A stretch of DNA of 64,000 bases from Microbacterium sp. YJN-G. GTDB taxonomy: Bacteria > Actinomycetota > Actinomycetes > Actinomycetales > Microbacteriaceae. The notes beneath the pieces were generated by a model. That model was not told the origin of the DNA and did no database searches. It saw only the letters and a list, made by a program, of their open reading frames with translations. The stretch lies in contig NZ_CP060402.1 in the NCBI RefSeq assembly GCF_015040615.1, positions 1,984,001 to 2,048,000 of the forward strand, given 5' to 3'. Below, one piece after another: positions 1 through 7,845 of the stretch. Position 1 is the stretch's first letter. Every line of letters begins with the position of its first letter. Both the position numbers and the translations under genes were made by a program.

Positions 1-841
1 TCTCGCGCAGGATGCGGGCGTTGTGCTCCGGGGAGCCGCCGATCAGGTCGTCGAGCTCGGCGAGCGGGATGCCCAGGTCGCGCGGGTCGAGGTCGTGCTC
101 GTGGATGTCACCGCGGGCGACCTCCCAGATTCGGCTGTGCCCCGTGGTGGTGAGCTCGTCGAGCCCGTCGTCGCCTCGGAACACCAGCGCGGTCGCACCA
201 CGCGTGCGGAAGACGCCCGTGATCAGCGGCACGCGGTCCAGGCGGGCGACGCCGACCGCGTTCGCCTCGGCGCGCGCGGGGTTGCACAGCGGGCCGAGCA
301 CGTTGAAGACGGTGGGCACGGCGAGCTCGGAGCGCGCCACGCCGGCGTGCTTGAAGCCGGGGTGGAAGGCCGACGCCCACGCGAAGGTGATACCGGTGCG
401 ATCCAGCACGGATGCCACGTGCTCGGGATCGAGTGAGATGTTCAGGCCGAGCGCGGCGAGCACATCGGAGGATCCGGAGGATGAGCTGGCGGCACGGTTG
501 CCGTGCTTGACGACCGGGATGCCGGTCGCGCCGATGATGACCGCCGCGGTCGTGGACACGTTGACTGTGCCGACCCTGTCGCCGCCGGTGCCGACGATGT
601 CGAGCACGTCCGAGGAGACCGGGAGCGGTACGGCCGCCTCGAGCACGGCGTCGCGGAAGCCGACGACCTCGTCGACCGTCTCGCCCTTGGCGCGCAGTGC
701 CACGAGGAAGCCGGCGAGCTGAGCCGGGCTCACCTTGCCCTGCATCACCTGGCGCATCGCCCACGTGGACTCCCAGACGCTGAGATCCTGCCTGTCGAGC
801 AGGGACGTGATCAGGTCGGGCCAGGTGAGGGTGTCTGCCAT
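1..841 (-). CDS. trpD: Anthranilate phosphoribosyltransferase, 3' end outside window
   Basis: Transfers the phosphoribosyl group of PRPP to anthranilate, the second step of tryptophan synthesis, in the cytoplasm. About 280 residues are visible from an ATG at 841 (MADTLTWPDL); the C-terminus lies before base 1. The PRPP-binding GTGGD motif is at about residues 84-88, followed by the family signature KHGNRAASS near residue 110 and a GPLCNPAR segment, all intact. The gene is divergent from ctaE, as it is in M. tuberculosis (Rv2192c/Rv2193), and no other trp gene is adjacent, so its expression is probably independent of a trp operon. Identity is secure from the motifs. Confidence 0.95.
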   Translation of the reverse strand, partial: MADTLTWPDLITSLLDRQDLSVWESTWAMRQVMQGKVSPAQLAGFLVALRAKGETVDEVVGFRDAVLEAAVPLPVSSDVLDIVGTGGDRVGTVNVSTTAAVIIGATGIPVVKHGNRAASSSSGSSDVLAALGLNISLDPEHVASVLDRTGITFAWASAFHPGFKHAGVARSELAVPTVFNVLGPLCNPARAEANAVGVARLDRVPLITGVFRTRGATALVFRGDDGLDELTTTGHSRIWEVARGDIHEHDLDPRDLGIPLAELDDLIGGSPEHNARILRE

Positions 842-958
842 GACAGTGATCCTAAACCGGCGCGGAACGATGCCGATCCGAGATGACGCGCCGCATGTAC
901 TGGGCACCCGTGCCGATCTGCGGCGTCACGCGCGTTCCTGGCATATTCGCAGTCCATT

Positions 959-974
959 CTTAGGTTCCCCTAAG
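959..974. promoter_or_regulatory. Perfect palindrome between trpD and ctaE
   Basis: CTTAGG and CCTAAG form 6-bp inverted arms around a TTCC spacer in the trpD/ctaE divergent region. The element is AT-richer than its surroundings and lies about 60-70 bp upstream of the proposed ctaE start, a position compatible with an operator. It matches only half of a DtxR/IdeR-type iron box, so I do not assign a regulator. Confidence 0.35.
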
Positions 975-1029
975 TGTCCGAACAGCGAAACGGCCCACGG
1001 CGGTGCAAGAATCGCCGGGCGGAATCGGC

Positions 1030-1035
1030 CATAAT
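1030..1035 (+). promoter_or_regulatory. -10 element of ctaE, probable leaderless start
   Basis: CATAAT lies 6 nt before the GTG at 1042, and no convincing Shine-Dalgarno sequence precedes that codon. The spacing fits a transcript starting at or near the start codon. This favours GTG 1042 over the upstream in-frame GTG at 1003. Confidence 0.45.
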
Positions 1036-1041
1036 GGTCAG

Positions 1042-1695
1042 GTGACCACCTCAGCGACGTATGCCCCGGCGGCAAGAACCATCAAGCGCCCCAACCCGGT
1101 CGCTGTCGGCACCATCGTGTGGCTCGGCAGCGAGGTGATGTTCTTCGCGGGACTCTTCGCGATCTACTTCACCCTCCGCAGCACCTCCCCGGAGCTCTGG
1201 GCCGACCGCACCGAAATGCTGAACGTGCCCTATGCGCTCGTGAACACGATCATCCTCGTGGCCTCGTCGTTCACGTGCCAGATGGGTGTCTTCGCGGCGG
1301 AGGACCTCCAGCCCTACCGGGTCGCCCGCGGCGTCCTGAACAGCGCCGGTCGTCGCCGCCTGTTCGGCTGGGGCATGGTCGAGTGGTTCTGGCTGACCTT
1401 CATCCTCGGCGCGATCTTCGTCAGCGGCCAGGTCTGGGAGTACGCCCAGCTCGTCATGGAGGGCCTGCCGATCACGGCTGACTCCTACGCCTCGGCGTTC
1501 TACATCACGACGGGCTTCCACGCCCTGCACGTCACCGGTGGTCTCATCGCCTTCGTGCTCGTGATCGGCCGCGCCTACGCCGTCCGCAACTTCGGCCACA
1601 AGGAGGCCACCTCCTCGATCGTGGTCTCGTACTACTGGCACTTCGTCGATGTCGTGTGGGTGGTCCTGTTCCTCGTCATCTACTTCCTGAAATAA
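1042..1695 (+). CDS. ctaE: Cytochrome c oxidase subunit III
   Basis: Membrane subunit III of the aa3-type cytochrome c oxidase, which supports the catalytic core CtaD. The 217-residue product has five hydrophobic segments, beginning with [19 protein letters not shown], and the conserved FHALHVTGG and [11 protein letters not shown] motifs in the last two helices. I start it at GTG 1042 ([12 protein letters not shown]), which follows a CATAAT element. An in-frame GTG at 1003 would add 13 residues that do not look conserved. It is the first gene of ctaE-qcrC-qcrA-qcrB, the usual actinobacterial arrangement that makes oxidase and bc1 genes one unit and reflects the bcc-aa3 supercomplex. Confidence 0.95.
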   Translation: MTTSATYAPAARTIKRPNPVAVGTIVWLGSEVMFFAGLFAIYFTLRSTSPELWADRTEMLNVPYALVNTIILVASSFTCQMGVFAAEDLQPYRVARGVLNSAGRRRLFGWGMVEWFWLTFILGAIFVSGQVWEYAQLVMEGLPITADSYASAFYITTGFHALHVTGGLIAFVLVIGRAYAVRNFGHKEATSSIVVSYYWHFVDVVWVVLFLVIYFLK

Positions 1696-1715
1696 GAGCG
1701 GAGCGATTTTTCGAA

Positions 1716-2549
1716 ATGGCACGAGAGAAGAAGCACCGCTCGCGCGGTCGTCGCAGCCCCTTCGCCGCAGCCGCCCTGATCGGTGCCGGCCTGCTGCTGA
1801 CCGGCGGCGCCTACGCCGGAGCATCCGCTGCGATGGCGTCGACGACCGACGCCCAGACCAGCGTCGCCACTGAGCTCACGGTGGAGGACGGCCAGAAGCT
1901 GTTCACCGCGAACTGCGCCACCTGCCACGGCGTCGACCTGCAGGGCACCGCCGAGGGCCCCAGCCTCATCGGCGTCGGTGAGCTCTCGGTCGAGTTCCAG
2001 CTCGCGACCGGCCGCATGCCACTGCAGATGCAGGGCCCGCAGGCTCCGCAGAAGGACCCCCAGTTCACCGAGGCGCAGATCCGCGCGATGGCCGCCTACG
2101 TGCAGTCCGTCGCCCCCGGCCCGACCTACCCGGACAACTGGGTGCTCGAGGGCGAGGTCAACCCCGACGACGCCTCCGACGAGGTCAGCGTCACCAAGGG
2201 TGCCGAGCTGTTCCGCATCAACTGCGCGATGTGCCACAACGTCGCCGCGGCCGGTGGAGCGCTCACCGAGGGCAAGTACGCCCCGGCACTGACCTCGACC
2301 AGCGCACTGCACATCTACGCCGCGATGGTCACCGGTCCGCAGAACATGCCCGTGTTCGGCGACATGAACCTCAGCACCGAGGACAAGCGCGACATCATCG
2401 CCGCCCTCGTGTACCAGCAGGAGGCGGTCCAGGTCGGCGGCTTCACGCTCGGCTCGCTGGGTCCGGTCTCCGAGGGCCTGTTCATCTGGATCTTCGGCAT
2501 CGGCGCGCTCGTCGCCCTCACCGTGTGGATCACGGCGAAGTCCAACTGA
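1716..2549 (+). CDS. qcrC: Cytochrome bc1 complex diheme cytochrome c subunit
   Basis: Membrane-anchored diheme cytochrome c of the actinobacterial bcc-aa3 supercomplex; it passes electrons from the Rieske protein directly to the CuA site of CtaC, replacing a soluble cytochrome c. The 277-residue protein has an N-terminal hydrophobic signal/anchor (residues 16-42), two heme c sites, CATCH at 67-71 and CAMCH at 170-174, Met-rich ligand candidates, and a C-terminal transmembrane helix (about 250-272). ATG 1716 is 20 nt after the ctaE stop. The duplicated heme domain is diagnostic for actinobacteria. Confidence 0.96.
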   Translation: MAREKKHRSRGRRSPFAAAALIGAGLLLTGGAYAGASAAMASTTDAQTSVATELTVEDGQKLFTANCATCHGVDLQGTAEGPSLIGVGELSVEFQLATGRMPLQMQGPQAPQKDPQFTEAQIRAMAAYVQSVAPGPTYPDNWVLEGEVNPDDASDEVSVTKGAELFRINCAMCHNVAAAGGALTEGKYAPALTSTSALHIYAAMVTGPQNMPVFGDMNLSTEDKRDIIAALVYQQEAVQVGGFTLGSLGPVSEGLFIWIFGIGALVALTVWITAKSN

Positions 2550-2585
2550 CGCACTTTCATCGAAGAGTTACGTACGAGGAGCACC

Positions 2586-3662
2586 ATGGCACACGACGAC
2601 GACACGCAGGCTCTTGACAGGGCCTACCAGCCCTCACCGGGGCTGGGCGTCGCAGTCAGCGATCCCGCAGTGAACCCGGGACTGCCGCCACACCGTGAGC
2701 GGATGACGGACAAGGACCCGAAGGCCGAGAAGGCCGCGGCGCGGACCGTCTACACGCTCTTCTACCTGTCCCTGGCGGGCAGCATCTGGGCAGTTGCGGC
2801 ATACATGCTGTTCCCGATCGAGTCCGGATCGCTCATCGATGTGCGCTACAACAACCTGTTCATCGGCCTGGGGATCGGCCTGGCGCTGCTGAGCATCGGC
2901 CTGGGAGCGATCCACTGGTCGAAGGCGCTCATGAGCGACAAGGAGTTCATCGAGCACCGCCACCCCACCCGCGGTCGCGACACCACCCGCGAGGCGGCTG
3001 TGCAGGCCTTCGCCGACGCGAACGAGGAGTCCGGCTTCGGACGCCGCACGATGATCCGCAACTCGCTGATCGCCGCGGTCATCGCATCCGTGGTACCCGG
3101 CATCACCCTCTTCCGCGGGCTGGCGCCGTTCTCGACCCCGGAGGACCCGCAGGCCGGTGACCCCGTCGCGCTGCTGAAGCACACGATGTGGGACGAGGGC
3201 ACGCGTCTGGTGCGCGACCCCGACGGCACCCCGATCCGCGCCGCGGACGTCACGCTCGGCTCCGCCGTGCACGTCATTCCCGAGGGACTCAAGGAACTCG
3301 GCCACGACGGCGGCCTGCTCGAGGAGAAGGCCAAGGCGATCGTGCTGCTCATGCGCCTGCGCCCCGAGCAGCTCATCGAATCCGAGGAGCGCAAGGACTG
3401 GTCGTACGACGGCATCGTCGCGTACTCCAAGGTCTGCACCCACGTCGGATGCCCCGTGGCCCTGTACGAGCAGCAGACGCACCACCTGCTGTGCCCGTGC
3501 CACCAGTCGCAGTTCGACGTCACCGACCACGCCAAGGTCATCTTCGGCCCGGCGGCGCGCCCGCTGCCCCAGCTGCCGATCGCCGTCGACGATGAGGGAT
3601 ACCTCATCGCGCAGAGCGACTTCAAGGAACCCGTCGGCCCGAGCTTCTGGGAGCGTCATTGA
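2586..3662 (+). CDS. qcrA: Rieske iron-sulfur subunit of the cytochrome bc1 complex
   Basis: Rieske [2Fe-2S] protein that takes electrons from menaquinol at the Qo site and hands them to QcrC. The 358-residue protein has the long actinobacterial N-terminus with three hydrophobic segments (about 54-76, 88-109 and 157-180) and a C-terminal Rieske domain. Cluster ligands are in CTHVGC (284-289) and CPCH (303-306), with the two cysteines that form the stabilising disulfide present. An AGGAG ribosome binding site precedes ATG 2586. The stop overlaps the TTG start of qcrB by 4 nt, implying translational coupling. Confidence 0.96.
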   Translation: MAHDDDTQALDRAYQPSPGLGVAVSDPAVNPGLPPHRERMTDKDPKAEKAAARTVYTLFYLSLAGSIWAVAAYMLFPIESGSLIDVRYNNLFIGLGIGLALLSIGLGAIHWSKALMSDKEFIEHRHPTRGRDTTREAAVQAFADANEESGFGRRTMIRNSLIAAVIASVVPGITLFRGLAPFSTPEDPQAGDPVALLKHTMWDEGTRLVRDPDGTPIRAADVTLGSAVHVIPEGLKELGHDGGLLEEKAKAIVLLMRLRPEQLIESEERKDWSYDGIVAYSKVCTHVGCPVALYEQQTHHLLCPCHQSQFDVTDHAKVIFGPAARPLPQLPIAVDDEGYLIAQSDFKEPVGPSFWERH

Positions 3663-5485
3663 GCACTGCAACTCTTCACGAGGACACCAAGCCCGCGGAC
3701 ACGAGGGAGAAGCCGCTCGGTGGCCGCTTCATCGGCGCCACCGCCAACTACATCGATGAGCGCACCAGCCTGTCGGGCTTCGTCAAGGAACTCGGCCGCA
3801 AGATCTTCCCGGATCACTGGTCGTTCATGCTCGGCGAGATCGCGCTGTGGAGCTTCGTCGTCGTCTTCCTCTCGGGGACGTTCCTGACCTTCTTCTTCCA
3901 GGCCTCGATGGTGCCCACGCACTACACCGGCGCCTACGAGCCGATGCGCGGCATCGAGATGTCGGCGGCTCTCGAGTCGACGCTGCACATCTCCTTCGAC
4001 CTGCGCGGCGGCCTGCTGGTCCGCCAGATCCACCACTGGGCGGCGCTGGTGTTCGTCGCCGGCATCGGCATCCATATGCTGCGCATCTTCTTCACGGGTG
4101 CGTTCCGCAAGCCGCGTGAGCTGAACTGGGTGATCGGCTTCGTGCTGTTCATCCTCGCGATGGCAGAGGGCTTCACCGGCTACTCGCTTCCCGACGACCT
4201 GCTCTCGGGCAACGGCCTGCGCATCATCGACGGCATGATCAAGGGCTTCCCCCTGATCGGCACCTGGACCTCGTTCCTGCTCTTCGGCGGCGAGTTCCCG
4301 GGCTCCGACATCGTCGGCCGCCTGTACACGCTGCACATCCTGCTGCTGCCGCTCCTGGTGATCGGCCTGATCGTCGTGCACCTGATGCTGATGGTCATCA
4401 ACAAGCACACGCAGTTCGCCGGCCCCGGTCGCACGAACGACAACGTCGTGGGCTACCCGATGATGCCGGTCTACATGTCGAAGATGGGCGGCTTCCTGTT
4501 CATCGTGTTCGGCACGATCGTGCTGATCGCGACGTTCTTCCAGATCAACCCGGTGTGGAACTACGGCCCGTACGACCCGTCCCCGGTCTCCGCCGGAACC
4601 CAGCCCGACTGGTACATCGGCTTCGCCGACGGCGCCCTGCGTCTGGCACCCCCGCACCTGGACGTGCCCCTGGGCGACTTCACCCTGTCGCTCGGCATCC
4701 TGATCCCCGTCGCGGTCCTGGGTCTGTTCATCGTCGTCGTGGCGCTCTACCCCTTCATCGAGGCGTGGATCACCGGCGACAAGCGCGAGCACCACATCGC
4801 CGAGCGTCCCCGCAACGCCGCCACCCGCACCGCGATCGGCGTCGCCGGCGTGATCTTCTACGCCGTGCTGTGGGCGGCAGCCTCGTCCGACCTCATGGCG
4901 ACGCACTTCATGCTGACGATGGAGGGCGTGATCCACACCCTTCAGGCGCTGCTGTTCGTCGGCCCGGTCCTCGGTTACTTCATCACCAAGCGCATCTGCA
5001 TCGCGCTGCAGAAGAAGGACCGCGAGATCGTCCTGCACGGCTACGAGTCGGGTCGCATCGTCCGCCTCCCCGGTGGCGAGTACATCGAGGTGCACCAGCC
5101 CGTCGACGCGTACGACCGCTGGAAGCTGATCGACTACTCGACCTACGAGCCGCTGGTGGTGCGTCCGAACGCCAAGGGACGCATCCCGTGGCACGAGAAC
5201 CTGCGCTCGTCGCTGTCGCGCTGGTTCTTCGAGGACCGCCTGCAGCCGCTCACCCAGGCGCAGATCGCCGAGGCCGACGCGCACCAGCAGCACACGCTGA
5301 CGCACGACGCCGAGATCGAGGCCGCTGAGATCGCCGGGGCGCACGCACGTGCCGGCGTCACGTCGGAGGACCAGGTCGCTCCCGCAGACGGGCACATCGG
5401 CGAGACCCCGAACACTCCGAGCTCGGTGATCGCACAGCCCCCGGCTGACAAGCCCGGCCGCAAGAAGTCGAAGGACGGCGAGTAA
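3659..5485 (+). CDS. qcrB: Cytochrome bc1 complex cytochrome b subunit
   Basis: Cytochrome b of the menaquinol:cytochrome c oxidoreductase; binds two b hemes and forms the Qo and Qi sites in the membrane. The 608-residue product has the expected heme-ligand helices (QIHHWAALVFVAGIGIHMLR and LYTHLL-like LYTLHILLLPLLV with VHLMLM) and a long C-terminal cytoplasmic extension after about residue 430, typical of actinobacteria. The likely start is TTG 3659, inside the qcrA stop (TTGA overlap); the next residues STATLHEDT support it. A perfect hairpin ends the operon 17 nt downstream. QcrB is the known target of Q203-type inhibitors in mycobacteria. Confidence 0.96.
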   Translation: MSTATLHEDTKPADTREKPLGGRFIGATANYIDERTSLSGFVKELGRKIFPDHWSFMLGEIALWSFVVVFLSGTFLTFFFQASMVPTHYTGAYEPMRGIEMSAALESTLHISFDLRGGLLVRQIHHWAALVFVAGIGIHMLRIFFTGAFRKPRELNWVIGFVLFILAMAEGFTGYSLPDDLLSGNGLRIIDGMIKGFPLIGTWTSFLLFGGEFPGSDIVGRLYTLHILLLPLLVIGLIVVHLMLMVINKHTQFAGPGRTNDNVVGYPMMPVYMSKMGGFLFIVFGTIVLIATFFQINPVWNYGPYDPSPVSAGTQPDWYIGFADGALRLAPPHLDVPLGDFTLSLGILIPVAVLGLFIVVVALYPFIEAWITGDKREHHIAERPRNAATRTAIGVAGVIFYAVLWAAASSDLMATHFMLTMEGVIHTLQALLFVGPVLGYFITKRICIALQKKDREIVLHGYESGRIVRLPGGEYIEVHQPVDAYDRWKLIDYSTYEPLVVRPNAKGRIPWHENLRSSLSRWFFEDRLQPLTQAQIAEADAHQQHTLTHDAEIEAAEIAGAHARAGVTSEDQVAPADGHIGETPNTPSSVIAQPPADKPGRKKSKDGE

Positions 5486-5502
5486 CACCGCCTCCTCCCC
5501 CG

Positions 5503-5536
5503 CTGAGGGCCCCGTCCACCCGGACGGGGCCCTCAG
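5503..5536 (+). terminator. Terminator of the ctaE-qcrCAB operon
   Basis: A perfect 15-bp inverted repeat (CTGAGGGCCCCGTCC, 5503-5517, with its complement at 5522-5536) around a 4-nt loop, followed by a short CTCTTTC tract. It sits 17 nt after the qcrB stop, which makes a rho-independent terminator the simplest reading. Confidence 0.85.
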
Positions 5537-5600
5537 CTCTTTCGTGACATGTCCCCCGTCACATCGGCCGGCTGCGGCCTGGACGCGACCCACCGCGGAG

Positions 5601-5606
5601 TAGCCT
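5601..5606 (+). promoter_or_regulatory. -10 element of the rhodanese gene
   Basis: TAGCCT lies 6 nt before ATG 5613 with no ribosome binding site in between. It fits the leaderless pattern seen at several other starts in this window. Confidence 0.4.
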
Positions 5607-5612
5607 GGTGCC

Positions 5613-6032
5613 ATGATCGATCGCCAGGAGTTCTTCGCCGCCAAGCTCGCCTACGAGACCGACGCCAGCGACCTGTACGCCGCCCAGAAGGCCGGAGAGC
5701 AGGTCGTGGTCGTCGATGTCCGATCGGATGAGGCGTGGGCGCAGGGGCGCATTCCTGGTGCGGTCCACATGCACTACCGGGAGATCGCGCAGCGTGCGCC
5801 CCAGGAGATCCCCGAGGGCACCGAGGTGGTCGTGTACTGCTGGAGCCCCGGATGCAACGCCGGCGCGAAGGGCGCCCTCGAGTTCGCGAAGCTCGGTTAC
5901 TCCGTGCGTGAGATGATCGGCGGCTTCGAGTACTGGGCACGCGAGGGATACCCCGTCGAAGACCACGACGGTGTCCACCGTCGCCCCATCGACCCGCTCA
6001 CCGGCGTTCCCCGGATCCGCACCCGCGCCTGA
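5613..6032 (+). CDS. Rhodanese-like domain protein
   Basis: Single-domain rhodanese of 139 residues, probably a cytoplasmic persulfide carrier or sulfurtransferase. The fold signatures are present: VVDVRSDEAWAQGRIPGAVHM (CH2A-like substrate-binding helix, about residues 32-52), the active-loop cysteine in VVYCWSPGCNAGAKGA (about 73-88) and GGFEYWAREGYPV near the C-terminus. The active loop carries a second cysteine (CWSPGC), so a redox role is possible. It has its own promoter-like TAGCCT element and stands alone between two terminators or promoters. The substrate is unknown. Confidence 0.85.
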   Translation: MIDRQEFFAAKLAYETDASDLYAAQKAGEQVVVVDVRSDEAWAQGRIPGAVHMHYREIAQRAPQEIPEGTEVVVYCWSPGCNAGAKGALEFAKLGYSVREMIGGFEYWAREGYPVEDHDGVHRRPIDPLTGVPRIRTRA

Positions 6033-6080
6033 TACCTAGGGTTATCCACAGGCCGCGATCGCAGAGCCACCGGATCGTCC

Positions 6081-6086
6081 TATCGT
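6081..6086 (+). promoter_or_regulatory. -10 element of the broken gene at 6093
   Basis: TATCGT lies 6 nt before GTG 6093, the same leaderless layout as neighbouring genes. This supports 6093 as the ancestral start. Confidence 0.35.
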
Positions 6087-6092
6087 CGGGGC

Positions 6093-7360
6093 GTGAAGAA
6101 CAGACAGCACGCACTCGTACGACCTGGCCTGACTCTCGCCTGTGCCGGGCTCTCTCGTCGGGGGAGGGAGCGCTGGGGCCGCAGCCGGAGAGGCCGGCGA
6201 TCATGGCGAGGAGCTGTGGCGTCGCGCGACTCTCCCGGGGACGACCGCAAGGGGTGTCAAGCACCGCGTTGCCGCGCTTGAGGTCGACGACCTATGGCGG
6301 GTGTCGGTGCTGACGCCACGCTACGAGAACGCGCCGATCGATGAGTGGTCGTCGGTCGCGATCCTCAGTTCTGCGTCACAGGCGTGCTCGAGCGCGATAC
6401 GGACTGGGAGACGGATCGCATGCACCGCTACTCCAGCGACGCGGCCGGGTTCTCGCTGGTCGATGACTACGGCTATTTCGACGGCGGGGTGCAGTTCAAC
6501 GAGCGCCTCTCGGTCAGCGGCGACGGTGAACTGCGATTCGGCGTGGACGGTGAGCTCTCCTGGAGCCGGCCCTATACGGAGGTCTTCGGTGCGGGCGCCG
6601 ACACGGGCGAGGGCTGGAACTGGCATGACCCTGTCTCCGAAGGCGGGCCACTGGTGCTCACCGGCTTCTCCGCGGCAGCAGAGGACATCGACTTGGACAA
6701 GCCCCAGGTGATCGAGCAGGAACTCGCCAGGGGCACAACCGTGAGTCTCGCACGCGCCTCGGGTGAGACCGAATGGACGATCGAGGCCCAGCCGTGCCTG
6801 AGTACCGAGTACGAGCTGCGGGTGACCGATGACGTGGTCGCGCTCTGTCAGTTCCAGAGCGGCTCGCTACGTGCCGAATGGGACGGCACCACGGTGACGG
6901 AGATCGACTACCTCGAAGTCGACGTCGACCTGGTGGGCGTGGACAAGCAGTCGGGTGAGCTGCGCTGGCGGGAGTCGCTGGGTGATCCGCGGTGGGGAGC
7001 GGGTTCCGATGGCACCCAGCAGTATCGAGCCGCCAGCGATCACATCGTGGCGATGGCCGACGACGGCGTGAGAGTGATCGACGTCGCCTCAGGTGCAGCA
7101 CGCCTGCTGAAGCCGGGCCAGTCGCTGTTGTGCGCGAGCGACGCGGGAGAGGTCGTGCTGGATTCCGTCTGGAGCAACGGCACCTACCCGCTGGCCGACG
7201 CCTACGGGCTGTGCGACGAGAAGGGCCCTCGGCTGGACGATGCTCTGCCGGCACCGCCGCGCTCGTGATCGCAGGCTTCGATCCGCGCGAGCCTGCGGCG
7301 CTCGGCACACCAGCCGGCCTCGTCGTCTACGAGCCGTCGCAGAAACCCGCATCCCGCTGA
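6093..7360 (+). pseudogene. Frame-disrupted secreted PQQ-repeat-like protein
   Basis: A protein-like reading runs through the whole interval but changes frame three times. It begins with an exported N-terminus (VKNRQHALVRPGLTLACAGLS) in the frame of 6093. It continues in another frame from about 6150 (SLVGGGSAGAAAGEAGDHGE, reaching WRVSVLTPRYENAPIDEWSS) until about 6350. It then runs in a third frame (VVGRDPQFCVTGVLERDTD onward) to a stop at 7268, while the natural-looking end (LVIAGFDPREPAALGTPAG, stop at 7360) is in a further frame entered near 7255. The repeat LVGVDKQSGELRWRESLGD resembles a PQQ/BamB-type beta-propeller blade. The gene probably encoded an extracytoplasmic lipoprotein or secreted propeller; LVGGG sits where a lipobox would end in cysteine. 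Either the gene is decaying or the assembly carries indels here. The longest intact piece is 6345-7268. Confidence 0.6.
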
Positions 7361-7367
7361 AGACCGC

Positions 7368-7400
7368 AGATGCCCCCTGGTCCGAGACCAGGGGGCATCT
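7368..7400. terminator. Bidirectional terminator before ctaF
   Basis: A perfect 15-bp stem (AGATGCCCCCTGGTC, 7368-7382, with its complement at 7386-7400) and a 3-nt loop, placed between the convergent broken gene and ctaF. It can serve both strands. Confidence 0.85.
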
Positions 7401-7419
7401 GAGGGCGCGAGACGTGAGC

Positions 7420-7842
7420 TCAGCGGGCGAAGTGCCCGCGGTAGTACTCGTACACCCAGCCGACGATCGCGACGACGAAGACCGCCACACCGATCGGCAG
7501 CAGGAAGTGTCCGACGGCGAGGCCGAGCAGGAAGATCATCGCAGAGCCCGCGAGGACCAGCGGCCACCACGACCACGGGCTGAACTCGCCGAGCTCCGGG
7601 TCACCGTCATCGATGTCGGCCGTGAGGACGTCCTCGGGCAGCTCGCCGCCCTGCGCCTTGTAGGTCTTACGCAGGTAAACCGCGATCATGGCGCCCATGA
7701 AGGCGACGAACAGCAGCGCCACGGTGCCGACCCACTCCACCTGACGGTGGTTCGGGTCGAGGAGGCTCCAGACGGTGTAGATCACCGACGTCACGAGGAA
7801 GAAGGCGGTGATGATCCACCAGACGACGATATTGCTGCGCAT
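7420..7842 (-). CDS. ctaF: Cytochrome c oxidase subunit IV, actinobacterial type
   Basis: Small accessory subunit of the aa3 oxidase found in actinobacteria. The 140-residue protein has two N-terminal membrane helices (WWIITAFFLVTSVIYTVW and a following VALLFVAFMGAMIAVYL), a soluble acidic linker (about 70-90) and two more helices ending in VGWVYEYYRGHFAR. It follows ctaD by 3 nt, with a ribosome binding site inside the end of ctaD, so it is the last gene of ctaC-ctaD-ctaF. The position and the WSWWPLVLAGS segment make the assignment firm. Confidence 0.92.
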   Translation of the reverse strand: MRSNIVVWWIITAFFLVTSVIYTVWSLLDPNHRQVEWVGTVALLFVAFMGAMIAVYLRKTYKAQGGELPEDVLTADIDDGDPELGEFSPWSWWPLVLAGSAMIFLLGLAVGHFLLPIGVAVFVVAIVGWVYEYYRGHFAR

Positions 7843-7845
7843 GGG

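Noticed and set aside
959..974. IdeR/DtxR iron box
   Set aside because: Only the first seven and a few later bases match the 19-bp consensus; the simple palindrome is reported instead.
1003..1041. Upstream GTG start for ctaE
   Set aside because: The extra residues [12 protein letters not shown] look non-conserved, and GTG 1042 follows a CATAAT element at leaderless spacing.
3656..5644. Long open frame opposite qcrB
   Set aside because: Antisense shadow of qcrB, His/Asp/Val-rich and without motifs.
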